Source: Treponema berlinense
GTDB lineage: Bacteria; Spirochaetota; Spirochaetia; Treponematales; Treponemataceae
Assembly (NCBI RefSeq): GCF_900167025.1
Contig: NZ_FUXC01000001.1
Coordinates: forward strand, 310,001 to 374,000
Direction: 5' to 3'
DNA: 64,000 nt
Shown here: positions 53,653 through 62,590 of the stretch, piece after piece
Numbering within the stretch: the stretch's first letter is position 1
Layout of the letters: every line of letters starts with the position of its first letter
Position numbers and translations under genes: made by a program
Notes under the pieces: model-generated
Database searches by the model: none
What the model was told of the DNA's origin: nothing
What the model saw: only the letters and a program-made list of their open reading frames with translations

Positions 53653-54934
53653 TTATTTTTCCTTTTTTTAAAAGCGCGATTGTCTGGCTCAGCGGAATTC
53701 TTGACGGGCAGACTGTATTGCACAAAGAGCATTCTGTGCACAAAACCGCAGTTTTTTCGATTAGCTGCAATTCGCTGTTGTTGTGGTCTTTATTTTTAAA
53801 GCATCTGTAAAGAGTTTCTGGCGAAAGTCCTACAGGACAGCAGTTCAGACAGTTTCCGCAACGAATGCAGTTTTGCTCTGTCTGGTTGTGAAGCTGGCTA
53901 AAAGGAATAAATGCCACAGATTTTACATCTTTTGAAACAGGAATATCTATGTCCGAAACAGAATTTCCTGTGATTTTTCCATTTATTATAATTTTTCCAG
54001 GCTCTCTTTTAAAACCGCCGGCCTGTTCTGCAAGTTGCCGCAAGCTTGTTCCTGTTTTTACGGTTATTACAGCTCCTGCGTTAAGACAGTCTCCCGTAAC
54101 TTGAATTTCTGCCGTAATTTCAGGTTTTTCCAAAACAACCGCATTGTAAACATTCAGAGCGGTAACTGAATCTATGAACAGATCACGGTTTCCAACATTC
54201 TTAAAAATTGAATTTTTGAGCGTTTTTTTTGCCGTACTTACAATTTCGTGCATAAAACCATTTGGGTAGTTTTTTGCATCAAGAGAAACAACTGCTGTTT
54301 CTGTTTCAAAACCGTCCGCGAAATTTTGGGGAATTGATTTATTGCTGTCAAAGGCAAAAAGAATTCCTTTCGCTTCCATTGCTCTTGCTGTAATTGCAGC
54401 GCCGGTCTTTATTTTTTCAAAATAATGCTCAGTGACAAAAGCGTCTGTAATTCTTGAAGGGTCTTCAGAGTAAAGCCGGACTACAAGAAAACGGTCTTTT
54501 GTTTTATCGAGATTTTTTATTTGGGCATTGAGCGGTTCAGGAGAAGAGTAAGTGTTTAAAACTCCGCCCTCTTTCATCAAAAAAATTATGGCTGAAGGCT
54601 CTTTTGACTTCCATTCTTTTTCGATAATTTTTTTTCCGGTAAAAGAAAAAACTCCTTCGAGCCGGATTTTTGCGGCATAACCTTCATTTTCGTCTGCAAA
54701 TTTCGAATGAATGATATTTACAACAGTTCCTGGAATCGAAGAATGAATGCAAGTGTCCTGAGATTTTGCAATGACCTGCCCTTCTTTTACTTTGTCTCCG
54801 GCTTTTACGAGAATTTCAATTTCATCCTGGCTGCTTTTTTTTAGAGGAATTACAACTGTTTCTGGAATAAAGCCGCTTACAGTTTTAGTAATCAATCCAG
54901 TATCTTCTGAAACAAATTTATAAATTGGCCTCAT
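53642..54934 (-). CDS. rnfC: RnfC-like 4Fe-4S subunit
   Basis: About 430 residues. The N-terminal barrel-sandwich part (FIPETVVIPL, VKEGQVIAKSQDTCIHSSIPGTVV) precedes a central soluble domain. Two 4Fe-4S motifs follow near 356-367 (CIRCGNCLNCCP) and about 40 residues later (CTECSLCNTVCPS). These cysteines are intact, unlike the ligands of the other subunits. The ATG at 54934 is the likeliest start. It is the first of five overlapping genes. No rnfB ferredoxin gene is seen nearby. Confidence 0.85.
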   Translation of the reverse strand: MRPIYKFVSEDTGLITKTVSGFIPETVVIPLKKSSQDEIEILVKAGDKVKEGQVIAKSQDTCIHSSIPGTVVNIIHSKFADENEGYAAKIRLEGVFSFTGKKIIEKEWKSKEPSAIIFLMKEGGVLNTYSSPEPLNAQIKNLDKTKDRFLVVRLYSEDPSRITDAFVTEHYFEKIKTGAAITARAMEAKGILFAFDSNKSIPQNFADGFETETAVVSLDAKNYPNGFMHEIVSTAKKTLKNSIFKNVGNRDLFIDSVTALNVYNAVVLEKPEITAEIQVTGDCLNAGAVITVKTGTSLRQLAEQAGGFKREPGKIIINGKITGNSVSDIDIPVSKDVKSVAFIPFSQLHNQTEQNCIRCGNCLNCCPVGLSPETLYRCFKNKDHNNSELQLIEKTAVLCTECSLCNTVCPSRIPLSQTIALLKKGKINEK

Positions 54935-56357
54935 TTTTTTTAGTTCCCACAAAATAATATAAAAAGAGAATCAATGGAATAAATGCAAAAAAGCTCAATA
55001 CAAGAGGAACTGCTTTTTCTGAACTTGTTCCTGCGCTTTTTGTGTATCCATAAGATGTATTTTTCCCCTGTAAAAGCAGAACTTTTTCAAGGGCAGGATA
55101 ATCGCTTTTATCTATCTTATCATAAATCAAGTGAACAAAGGAAGAATCATAGGTCAAAACTTTATTTTGAGATGAAAAAATCGTCTCTTTTCCAGAAGAA
55201 CTGTCTTTTTCCATAAAAAAATCCGGAATAACGACGCTCTCGCCAAAAGAATTTTGAATTTCACCTGAAGAAGAAGTCAATTTTTTGAACGGAAAAGAAA
55301 GTGTAAACCAGCTCCAGTCAACAAAATCTTCAAGATTTGGAAGTGTTTCGGCTTCTTTTGAAATTTTTGAGTTTGAGGAAAGAGGAGCCGGAAGAAAAGG
55401 TCTTTGCTCAGAGGATGAAACTTGCGAAATTCCCGAAAAAATCGAAGAAAATGCAAAAAGAAATGCTATAAAGACAAAAACAATTCCAAGCAAAAAAGAA
55501 TTTGATTGGGTGACGGTTTTTACGTCCGAAGATTTTTTGATGTAAACAAAATCAAACTGAAGGTTTCCATTTTTTTTGCAGAAAAATGAATAAAATTCTT
55601 CAAAAACCTTAAGTCCGAGCCAACCGCCTGCAAAGGAAACTGCAAATAAAAATGAACTGAAAACCGACGAAAAAGCAAGCGCAATAAAAGAAAAAACAAT
55701 CAGAGGCACTATAAAAACAGCGTTTTTTGAATCCTTAAAAAAGCCGTCCCTGCCGTAGATTTTTACGAGAAGAAAATTTGCAAAAAGTGAAAGAAAAATT
55801 GCTCCGCAGACTGTGTACAAAGGTCTTGTAACCGACAAGACAAGAAGCAGCAGGGAGACTGTAAGAAATTTAAATTTCTGTTTGGAAAAATAAAAGAGGA
55901 CAGCGAAAAAAATAAAGGCTAAAAAAGGACAGATCCACGGAAAAACGGTTCCTCCGTCACAAGAGGCAAAGGTTTCTGAATATCCGTTTATTTCAGAAAC
56001 TGCATTTTCCAGAGCGGAAGCGCTTTTTTCTGGAACATAAAATACAAGATACGTAGAAGAACTGTCTCTAAAAAATCCGTTTTTTCTGTAAATATATGAG
56101 TTTTTCGGCTGAACCTGAATCGGTGCGAATTCTGAATAGACAGGACTTTTCTGGTTTACCCTGCTCACGACGTTTTTGCAGCCGTTTTTTTCAAGAATTG
56201 AACAGATATTCTGTTCAGAAAGCTTTTCGGACTTTACGTAAAGAAGCCGCCAGCCTTTCCAAAGCTGACTTTCTGGAACAGTGCGGAAACAGATTATAAA
56301 AAAAAAGGTCAATGCAAATAAAGCAGAAGAAGCCAGAAGTTTTGTCGAAATTTTCAT
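54918..56357 (-). CDS. Multi-pass membrane protein, function unknown
   Basis: 479 residues. There is an N-terminal signal-like helix, then a soluble extracytoplasmic part (about 30-135) with ENGCKNVVSRVNQK. Several membrane helices follow (about 140-250 and 285-315), then a second soluble part and a final helix (about 450-470). It overlaps the rnfC gene by 17 bp, so it is probably in the same operon and may be an accessory factor of that complex. No domain family was recognised. Confidence 0.5.
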   Translation of the reverse strand: MKISTKLLASSALFALTFFFIICFRTVPESQLWKGWRLLYVKSEKLSEQNICSILEKNGCKNVVSRVNQKSPVYSEFAPIQVQPKNSYIYRKNGFFRDSSSTYLVFYVPEKSASALENAVSEINGYSETFASCDGGTVFPWICPFLAFIFFAVLFYFSKQKFKFLTVSLLLLVLSVTRPLYTVCGAIFLSLFANFLLVKIYGRDGFFKDSKNAVFIVPLIVFSFIALAFSSVFSSFLFAVSFAGGWLGLKVFEEFYSFFCKKNGNLQFDFVYIKKSSDVKTVTQSNSFLLGIVFVFIAFLFAFSSIFSGISQVSSSEQRPFLPAPLSSNSKISKEAETLPNLEDFVDWSWFTLSFPFKKLTSSSGEIQNSFGESVVIPDFFMEKDSSSGKETIFSSQNKVLTYDSSFVHLIYDKIDKSDYPALEKVLLLQGKNTSYGYTKSAGTSSEKAVPLVLSFFAFIPLILFLYYFVGTKKNEANL

Positions 56358-56363
56358 TGCAGC

Positions 56364-56846
56364 CTACAAAACTAAAAAACCGATGCCGACAAAAAAACCG
56401 AGAATACAGCCAACGATAACTTCCATCGGAGAATGTCCCTGAACTTCTTTTAGATTTTTGTATTCCTGGACAAGTCCCTGATCCTTTAAAAGATTTCCGA
56501 TCCTGTTAATCATATTTGCCTGAATTCCGTTTGCTCTTCTTACACCGACAGCGTCGCGGATTGTAACCATAAAAAAACAGAAAGAAAGGACAAATAGTCC
56601 GGAATCAAATCCGTCCGTAATTCCAATGCAAGTACAAAGACAGGCAACAAGGGCGCTATGGCTCGAAGGCATTCCTCCGGTGCGCCATATCAGAAGCTCA
56701 ACAAGCTCTTTTATGCTGTGAACTTTTCCAGCAAAAAGTTTTATTAGTGTTTTTAAAAACTGAGCAAGAAACCAACTGGAAACACAGGCAAGAAATATCG
56801 GAGAAGACAAAAGAGTTTGAAACTGTTCCCATACACCTTTAAACAT
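56364..56846 (-). CDS. Divergent PAP2-family membrane protein
   Basis: About 160 residues with four membrane segments. The short PAP2-like (DUF212/YuiD) pattern is present: GGMPSSHSA (residues about 57-65) and GHSPMEVIVGCILGF near the end, with the DAVGVRRANG segment between. Full PAP2 phosphatases act on lipid phosphates; the activity of this group is unproven. I chose the second ATG, at 56846, because the -10 box ends exactly 7 nt upstream. Confidence 0.8.
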   Translation of the reverse strand: MFKGVWEQFQTLLSSPIFLACVSSWFLAQFLKTLIKLFAGKVHSIKELVELLIWRTGGMPSSHSALVACLCTCIGITDGFDSGLFVLSFCFFMVTIRDAVGVRRANGIQANMINRIGNLLKDQGLVQEYKNLKEVQGHSPMEVIVGCILGFFVGIGFLVL

Positions 56847-56853
56847 ACACATT

Positions 56854-56881
56854 ATTTTATCGGTATGCGCATTTTTGTCTA
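56854..56881 (-). promoter_or_regulatory. Leaderless-type promoter of the PAP2-like gene
   Basis: On the minus strand: TAGACA (56881-56876), 16-nt spacer, TAAAAT (56859-56854), then 7 nt and the ATG at 56846. Transcription should start at or next to that ATG. Confidence 0.5.
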
Positions 56882-56943
56882 GTTATTTAGGCGTTTTATG
56901 CAGACATTTTATATTGAGCTTGTATAAGTTTTGTTTTAAAAAA

Positions 56944-56972
56944 TTGAACTTTTTATAAGTTAAGTTTATATT
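56944..56972 (+). promoter_or_regulatory. Leaderless-type promoter of the RluA-family gene
   Basis: TTGAAC (56944-56949), an exact 17-nt spacer, TATATT (56967-56972), then 9 nt and the ATG at 56982. No Shine-Dalgarno is present. Confidence 0.55.
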
Positions 56973-56981
56973 TTATAAATT

Positions 56982-57962
56982 ATGGAATTCATTCGCTTTA
57001 AAACTGGAAAAGATGATGAAGGAAGAAGGCTTGACAGGATTGCAAAAAAACTTCTCTCGGAAGAAAACCTTTCGCAGCTTTATAAAGCTCTCAGAAATGG
57101 ATTGATAAAAGTCAACGAAAAAAAACAGAAAGGTGAATATAGAATCCAAAAAGGCGACGAAATAAAAATTGCCTCGTTTTTGGCGGAAAATGCAGTTCCT
57201 GCAGACAAAAAAAATCAAGAAAAAATCACTCCTCTTCCAGAAGAATGGATTGTGATTCGTACTCAGGAGCTTCTTTTTTTGAACAAGCCTTACGATCTTC
57301 CTGTTCAAAAGTCAAAAGCCGGCGAACGGGCTCTAAATGTTCTGGTTCAGGAAGATTACGATTTTCAAAATATACGGAAAAGTCTTTCGTTTAGGACAGG
57401 CCCTTTGCATCGCCTTGACAGAAGAACTACAGGACTTATTGCTTTTAGCCAAAATCTTGAAGGAGCACAGGCTTTTTCCAAGGCAATTCAGGAACACAGG
57501 ATAAAAAAAACTTATCTTGCGATAGTTGAAGGCGCTCTTGAACAGACAGAAACCTGGACGGAAAAAATCAGCAGAAACGAAAAAGACTTAAATAGTTCAA
57601 AATTTCATACAGTCTCTGTGGATTCCGATTCAAAAAATTCAAAGGAAAGCAATACAACGGCAATTCCGATTGCGTACGGAAAGTATAAGGGAATTCAGGT
57701 TAGTCTCGTAAAATTTATAATTTCGACAGGGAGAACTCATCAAATTCGCGCGACAAGCGCTTATCACTCACATCCTCTGCTTGGAGATACAGTTTACGGA
57801 GCAAGACAAATTTCAGAAAAGCAAAATCTTTTTCTTCATTCCTATTCTTTGGAATTTCAGGAGAATCTATTCAGCCTTCCCAAAAAAATAGTTTGTCCTC
57901 CAGGAGAAAATTTTGTTTCAGTTTTAAAATCCGCCTTGATAAACTTGCCTTGTGAATTATAA
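56982..57962 (+). CDS. RluC/RluD-like pseudouridine synthase with S4 domain
   Basis: 326 residues. The N-terminal S4 domain (GRRLDRIAKKLLSEENLSQ) precedes an RluA-family core with LHRLDRRTTGLIAFS (catalytic Asp) and RTHQIRATSAYHSHPLLGD. It is the third RluA-family member in this window. The RNA target is not assigned. The leaderless-type promoter lies immediately before it, and the 3' end contains the -35 of the next gene. Confidence 0.88.
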   Translation: MEFIRFKTGKDDEGRRLDRIAKKLLSEENLSQLYKALRNGLIKVNEKKQKGEYRIQKGDEIKIASFLAENAVPADKKNQEKITPLPEEWIVIRTQELLFLNKPYDLPVQKSKAGERALNVLVQEDYDFQNIRKSLSFRTGPLHRLDRRTTGLIAFSQNLEGAQAFSKAIQEHRIKKTYLAIVEGALEQTETWTEKISRNEKDLNSSKFHTVSVDSDSKNSKESNTTAIPIAYGKYKGIQVSLVKFIISTGRTHQIRATSAYHSHPLLGDTVYGARQISEKQNLFLHSYSLEFQENLFSLPKKIVCPPGENFVSVLKSALINLPCEL

Positions 57963-57963
57963 T
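57936..57963 (+). promoter_or_regulatory. Leaderless-type promoter of the P-loop/Asp23-like gene
   Basis: TTGATA (57936-57941), 16-nt spacer, perfect TATAAT (57958-57963), then 6 nt and the ATG at 57970. The whole promoter sits inside the end of the preceding coding region. The nearest AGG is only 1 nt from the ATG, too close for a ribosome site. Confidence 0.6.
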
Positions 57964-57969
57964 ATAGGT

Positions 57970-58890
57970 ATGAATATTGGAGAAATTCTTAATTTTAAAC
58001 AAAAGCCTCTTCAAGTTTTTGCATTTTTCGGTCCTTCTGGCACTGGAAAAAGTTTTCGCGCAAAGCTTGTCGCTCAAAAATATCATATAAAAGCGATAAT
58101 TGATGACGGACTTTTGATTTATGAAGACAATATTCTTGCCGGTCATTCCGCAAAGCTCGAAAAAAGTTATATGGGAGCAGTTCGCGTTGCTCTTTTTGAT
58201 GACAAAAAGCACAGGGACAGCGTGGCGCTTGCAATTCAGCGCAAACAGATAAAAAAAATCCTGCTTCTCGGCACAAGCGAAAAAATGGTCAATAAGATTG
58301 CAATGCGCCTTCAGATTCCTCTTCCGGAAAAATATATAAGAATTGAGGACATTGCGACTCCCCAGCAGATTGAAGAAGCCCGCATAAGCCGGCAGATTGA
58401 AGGAAAGCATGTAATTCCTGTCCGCTCATACGAAGTAAAAGAAGCTGGAAATTATTCAAGAATTTTTGTTTCAAAAGTAAAGGTAAGCCTTTCAAAAAGA
58501 AAATTTTTCCGTCATTTTTTCAAAACCGAAGAAAAGAAGACTCCGGTCGAAGTAAATGCGAAGCTTTTTGAAAAATCAGTAGTTCGCCCGGCCTTCTCTG
58601 TTACTGCGCGAAAAAATATTTCTCAGGCCCACCTTGCAGGTCTTGCAGGTCTTGCGGTCAGGGAATTTAACAGCTTGATCCGCTTAAAAAGTTTGAATAT
58701 AAAGGCGGACAAGACTGGATACCGTTTTTTTGTAACTATAGACGTTCCTTTTGGAGAGCCTCTTACAGAGCTGAGCAAAAATCTAAAAAACTACGTAACT
58801 TCGTCAATCGAAAAAAATGCGGGAATTCTCCTTGAAGATATTTCGATTATTGTAGACCACATTTTGCTTTCGGATTTAAAGACTGCATAA
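57970..58890 (+). CDS. P-loop protein fused to an Asp23/Gls24-like domain
   Basis: About 306 residues. A P-loop FGPSGTGKSF is at residues 20-29, followed by a kinase-like or AAA-like part with IIDDGLLIYED and KKILLLGTSEKMVNKIA. A basic linker lies near 165-185. The C-terminal 100 residues (ISQAHLAGLAGLAVREF, IDVPFGEPLTELSKNL, ISIIVDHI) have the pattern of the Asp23/Gls24 alkaline-shock family. This combination is unfamiliar to me. Function is unknown; a link to envelope stress is only an inference from the Asp23-like part. An upstream in-frame start at 57952 would overlap the -10 box. Confidence 0.6.
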   Translation: MNIGEILNFKQKPLQVFAFFGPSGTGKSFRAKLVAQKYHIKAIIDDGLLIYEDNILAGHSAKLEKSYMGAVRVALFDDKKHRDSVALAIQRKQIKKILLLGTSEKMVNKIAMRLQIPLPEKYIRIEDIATPQQIEEARISRQIEGKHVIPVRSYEVKEAGNYSRIFVSKVKVSLSKRKFFRHFFKTEEKKTPVEVNAKLFEKSVVRPAFSVTARKNISQAHLAGLAGLAVREFNSLIRLKSLNIKADKTGYRFFVTIDVPFGEPLTELSKNLKNYVTSSIEKNAGILLEDISIIVDHILLSDLKTA

Positions 58891-58937
58891 AAAAACACCT
58901 TAAAAACGCAAGCTTTAGCCGTCTTAAAAGGTGTTTT
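58891..58937. terminator. Bidirectional terminator between convergent genes
   Basis: AAAAACACCTTAA at the left pairs with TTAAAAGGTGTTTTT at the right, with a flexible inner part. It separates the P-loop gene from the minus-strand nucleotidyltransferase gene. Confidence 0.75.
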
Positions 58938-58957
58938 TGTGTTCTAATTCAATTTTT

Positions 58958-60094
58958 TTATCTTACTTCGGCAGTTTTTTCTTCTGCCGGAAGAAATTTT
59001 ACGGTTTTTCGGACTTTAAACGCGCTTTTTGGAATCTTTATTGCGACTCCGAGTGTTTTTAAGGCCAGACGGATTGCGTATTCAAGTTCTGTGCGCTGGG
59101 GATTTATTGGAAGAACAAAATTTCTTACCTGAGTCCAAGTTTTTAAATAAAGTTCGCCAGTTGCAGTTTTTCCTGAAATTTCTTTTTTCCAGTCTGTAAG
59201 CGTATCGACAAAATCAATAATCAGATAGAACAGTTTTTGTCCGAGCCTTACAGTTTTGTCTTTTTGAACCATTCCGTCCATTTCGGCAAGATGTTTCATA
59301 TAGCTTTGTTCAAATTTTTTCGACTGATACATCATGCTGCTTGCGTTCGGCTGAAGATACATATAAAGGTCTGTCTTAAGGCAGGCTGTTATTATTTCAG
59401 AGGAATGTCCGGAATTCAAAATTTTCAGCATTTCTTCTGTCAGACGGCTTGGACTTACAGGAAGCAAAAGATGCGCGCTTTTTCTGATTTTGTGTTTTAA
59501 CACAAAGCCCATTTTGCAATTGCAGGTCGAACTGTATTTTACTGCGCGTAGCATTCTGACAGGGTCTTCTTCAAAAATTCTGTTCAAAGGAATTACAGGT
59601 CTTAAAATATGATTTTTTATATCCTGTACTCCACCGACATAATCGATAATCTGCTCTTTTGAAGGATCGTAATAAAGGGCGTTTAGAGTAAAGTCGCGGC
59701 GCTGGACATCTTCTTCAATCGAACCAAAGCTGTTTCCTACACTTCCGTCAACTGTCGAGCGGAAAGTTGAGACTTCAAAAATCTTTTCCCCGAAAAAAAC
59801 ATGGACAAGCCTGAATCTTTTTCCAATAATCCGGGAATTTCTAAAAAGTTTTTTAATTTTGCTTGGAGTTGCATTTGTAACAATGTCAAAATCTTTTGGA
59901 GTTTTTCCAGTAAGCAAATCTCTTACCGCTCCACCGACAATGTAAGTGTTGAATCCACATTCTTTTAAATGAAAAACAACTCTAAGACAGTCTGCGTCAA
60001 TTTTGTCTAAAGAAATTTTATGTTCTTTTTTTGTATAAATAGCGGCGGTTTTGACAGGCCGTCCACGTCCGTCTTTGGAATATCTGTATAACAC
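58958..60094 (-). CDS. pcnB: Poly(A) polymerase / CCA-adding-type nucleotidyltransferase
   Basis: 378 residues. Class II nucleotidyltransferase: YIVGGAVRDLLTG near residues 51-63, the metal-binding DFD (Asp68, Asp70), RRDFTLNALYYDP and EDPVRMLRAVKYSS. The EDP-containing segment and the basic N-terminus favour a PcnB-type poly(A) polymerase, but a CCA-adding enzyme cannot be excluded. The GTG start has AGGAG 5 nt before it. Confidence 0.8.
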   Translation of the reverse strand: MLYRYSKDGRGRPVKTAAIYTKKEHKISLDKIDADCLRVVFHLKECGFNTYIVGGAVRDLLTGKTPKDFDIVTNATPSKIKKLFRNSRIIGKRFRLVHVFFGEKIFEVSTFRSTVDGSVGNSFGSIEEDVQRRDFTLNALYYDPSKEQIIDYVGGVQDIKNHILRPVIPLNRIFEEDPVRMLRAVKYSSTCNCKMGFVLKHKIRKSAHLLLPVSPSRLTEEMLKILNSGHSSEIITACLKTDLYMYLQPNASSMMYQSKKFEQSYMKHLAEMDGMVQKDKTVRLGQKLFYLIIDFVDTLTDWKKEISGKTATGELYLKTWTQVRNFVLPINPQRTELEYAIRLALKTLGVAIKIPKSAFKVRKTVKFLPAEEKTAEVR

Positions 60095-60114
60095 AATGCT
60101 CCTATTCTAACGAA

Positions 60115-60144
60115 TTGATTTATTATGCTCAATAATGGTAAAAT
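60115..60144 (+). promoter_or_regulatory. rfb operon promoter
   Basis: TTGATT (60115-60120), 18-nt spacer, TAAAAT (60139-60144). Predicted transcription start near 60151, at the foot of a hairpin. Confidence 0.5.
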
Positions 60145-60152
60145 AATAAGAA

Positions 60153-60171
60153 CAGGACTTGTATTGTCCTG
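60153..60171 (+). promoter_or_regulatory. 5'-leader hairpin of the rfb operon
   Basis: CAGGAC and GTCCTG with a 7-nt loop, at or next to the predicted 5' end of the message. Such hairpins often protect the 5' end from decay. The GGGAG ribosome site of rfbA follows it. Confidence 0.4.
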
Positions 60172-60198
60172 AAAATTAAAAACTATGGGAGTTTTTTT

Positions 60199-61074
60199 AT
60201 GAAGGGTATAATTCTTGCAGGAGGAAGCGGAACACGTCTTTATCCGCTTACAAGAGCTGTCAGCAAGCAGATTCTTCCAGTTTATGACAAACCTATGATT
60301 TACTATCCTCTTAGCTGTCTTATGCTTGCAGGAATCCGCGAAGTTTTGATAATTTCAACTCCACGCGATTTACCGGTTTTTAAAGAACTTTTTGGCGATG
60401 GAAGCCAGCTCGGAATGAAATTTGAATACGCAGTTCAGGACAAACCGAGAGGTCTTGCAGATGCTTTTATTGTTGGAAAAGAATTCATCGGAAACGACAG
60501 CGTTGCTCTAGTTCTCGGCGATAACATTTTTTACGGCCAGCGCTTTTCAGAAAGCCTTTCAAATGCCCGCAAACGCGTGGAATCAGAAGGCGGAGCGACA
60601 ATTTTCGGCTATTTTGTAAAAGATCCGACAGCCTACGGAGTTGTTGAATTTGACAAAAACGGAAAAGCCCTCGGTATTGAAGAAAAACCTGCAAATCCGA
60701 AGTCAAACTATGCAGTTCCTGGACTTTATTTTTATGACAACAGCGTTGTAAAAATTGCGGAAAATGTAAAACCTTCTGCCCGTGGTGAGATCGAAATCAC
60801 TTCTGTTAATAATGAATATTTGGCTCGGCAAAAACTCAACGTAGAAATTCTGGGACGCGGTTTTGCCTGGCTTGACACAGGAACATACGAAGGTCTTTCT
60901 GAAGCCGGAAATTTCATCGAGACGATTCAAAAACGTCAGGGAATGTATGTTGCCTGCATAGAAGAAATCTCATTTAACAACGGCTGGATTACAAAAGATG
61001 CGCTTCTTGAAATTGCAAAAGGCTTTAAAACCGATTACGGTGCTTACTTAAAATATATTGCGGAGAATTTCTAA
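60199..61074 (+). CDS. rfbA: Glucose-1-phosphate thymidylyltransferase
   Basis: 291 residues. First step of dTDP-L-rhamnose synthesis: glucose-1-phosphate plus dTTP gives dTDP-glucose. The nucleotide-binding [17 protein letters not shown] is at the N-terminus, with [20 protein letters not shown] and [13 protein letters not shown] further on. It is the first of four genes in order A-C-D-B, and shares one base with rfbC. GGGAG precedes the ATG. Confidence 0.97.
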   Translation: MKGIILAGGSGTRLYPLTRAVSKQILPVYDKPMIYYPLSCLMLAGIREVLIISTPRDLPVFKELFGDGSQLGMKFEYAVQDKPRGLADAFIVGKEFIGNDSVALVLGDNIFYGQRFSESLSNARKRVESEGGATIFGYFVKDPTAYGVVEFDKNGKALGIEEKPANPKSNYAVPGLYFYDNSVVKIAENVKPSARGEIEITSVNNEYLARQKLNVEILGRGFAWLDTGTYEGLSEAGNFIETIQKRQGMYVACIEEISFNNGWITKDALLEIAKGFKTDYGAYLKYIAENF

Positions 61075-61661
61075 TGGCTTTTGAATTCAATAAATGCCCG
61101 ATTGAAGGTTTGTGGGAAATTCAGCCAAAAATTTTTGGAGATGCCCGTGGTTACTTTGCAGAGACATATTCAGAAAAAGACTTTTTTGAAGCCGGTCTTA
61201 CAATGAAGTTCGTTCAGGACAATCAGAGCGCTAGCAAAGGAGGAGTTTTGCGCGGACTGCATTTTCAGACAAAACATCCGCAGGGAAAACTCGTTCGTGC
61301 TCTCGAAGGAAAGGTTTACGATGTTGCTGTAGATTTACGAAACGGCTCTCCTACTTTCGGAAAATCTTACGGAGTTGTTCTCGATTCTCAGAAAAACAAT
61401 ATGTTTTACATTCCGGAAGGTTTTGCGCACGGTTTTTATGTAATTAGCGATTTTGCAGTTTTTACATATAAATGTACTGATTTTTATCATCCGGAAGATG
61501 AAGCTGGCCTTATGTGGAACGACAAGTCTATTAACGTTGACTGGCATTCAATCTGTGGAGATGTAGAGCCTCTTTTGAGCGAAAAAGACACAAAACATCC
61601 AGCCTTTGATTTTTCAAAAAAGTATTTTGATATGAGCGCCCATTGGATTGGAGAAAACTGA
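61074..61661 (+). CDS. rfbC: dTDP-4-dehydrorhamnose 3,5-epimerase
   Basis: 195 residues with the cupin fold of RmlC. GYFAETYSEKDF, the NQSASKGGVLRGLHFQ segment with its catalytic His in RGLHFQ, and YIPEGFAHGFYV are all present. It epimerises dTDP-4-keto-6-deoxyglucose. The ATG overlaps the rfbA stop. Confidence 0.96.
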   Translation: MAFEFNKCPIEGLWEIQPKIFGDARGYFAETYSEKDFFEAGLTMKFVQDNQSASKGGVLRGLHFQTKHPQGKLVRALEGKVYDVAVDLRNGSPTFGKSYGVVLDSQKNNMFYIPEGFAHGFYVISDFAVFTYKCTDFYHPEDEAGLMWNDKSINVDWHSICGDVEPLLSEKDTKHPAFDFSKKYFDMSAHWIGEN

Positions 61662-61662
61662 G

Positions 61663-62553
61663 ATGATTTGGGTTCTTGGTTGCAGAGGAATGCTCGGTTC
61701 TCAGCTTTGTGAGCTTTTTCAAAAGAATAAACTTTCTTACACTGGAACTGGTAGCGAAGTTGATGTTACAGATTTTTCGGAGCTTGAAAATTTTGCGGAT
61801 AAACTCGAGTCAAGTTCAGGTTCTAAGATTGATTTTATCGTAAATTGCTCTGCTTATACGGCCGTTGACAAGGCGGAAGACGAAAAAGAATCTGCTCAAA
61901 AAATTAATTCGGCAGGACCTTTTAATTTGGCGCGAATTGCTGAAAAAAAAGGCGCTGCAATTATTCACATAAGCACAGATTACGTTTTTGACGGAAATGC
62001 CATTCAGCCTATTTTAGAGACTGAAAAAAAATCTCCGGCCAGCGTTTATGGAAAAACAAAAGCCAGTGGCGAGGACAATATAATTTCATCAACTCAAAGA
62101 TATTATATTCTTCGTACAGCGTGGCTTTACGGTTTTTACGGAAAGAATTTTGTATACACAATGACAAAAGCTATGAACAGCAGGGAAAGTGTCAAGGTTG
62201 TTTGCGACCAAAAAGGAACGCCGACAAACTGTTCGACTTTAGCTCAGGTTATTTTTGAAATTTGCAGCAAAAAAACAGTTCCATATGGAATTTACAACGT
62301 GACCGACGCCGGCCAGACCACCTGGTTTGATTTTTGCAGGGAAATCTATTCTCTTGGAACAAAATACGGACGAATTTCAAATAACTGCGCAATCAACAGC
62401 TGCACGACAGACGAATATCCTGTAAAAGCAAAGCGTCCTGCTTACAGCGTGCTTGATACTTCAAAAATCCAGTCAGCTTTGAACATAAAACTTCCAGATT
62501 GGAAACTTTCTCTCGAAGATTTTATAAAAGATGAAAGGTTTAGTGTAAAATAG
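61663..62553 (+). CDS. rfbD: dTDP-4-dehydrorhamnose reductase
   Basis: About 296 residues. Short-chain reductase fold with VLGCRGMLGSQL, VNCSAYTAVDKAE, HISTDYVFDG and the catalytic YGKTKASGE. It reduces the final keto sugar to dTDP-L-rhamnose. The ATG at 61663 directly follows the rfbC stop and has GGAG inside rfbC; a longer ATG start at 61648 would overlap more. Confidence 0.96.
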   Translation: MIWVLGCRGMLGSQLCELFQKNKLSYTGTGSEVDVTDFSELENFADKLESSSGSKIDFIVNCSAYTAVDKAEDEKESAQKINSAGPFNLARIAEKKGAAIIHISTDYVFDGNAIQPILETEKKSPASVYGKTKASGEDNIISSTQRYYILRTAWLYGFYGKNFVYTMTKAMNSRESVKVVCDQKGTPTNCSTLAQVIFEICSKKTVPYGIYNVTDAGQTTWFDFCREIYSLGTKYGRISNNCAINSCTTDEYPVKAKRPAYSVLDTSKIQSALNIKLPDWKLSLEDFIKDERFSVK

Positions 62554-62590
62554 TCAATTTTTTTTATTTTATGCTTTTTATTATGCAAAA

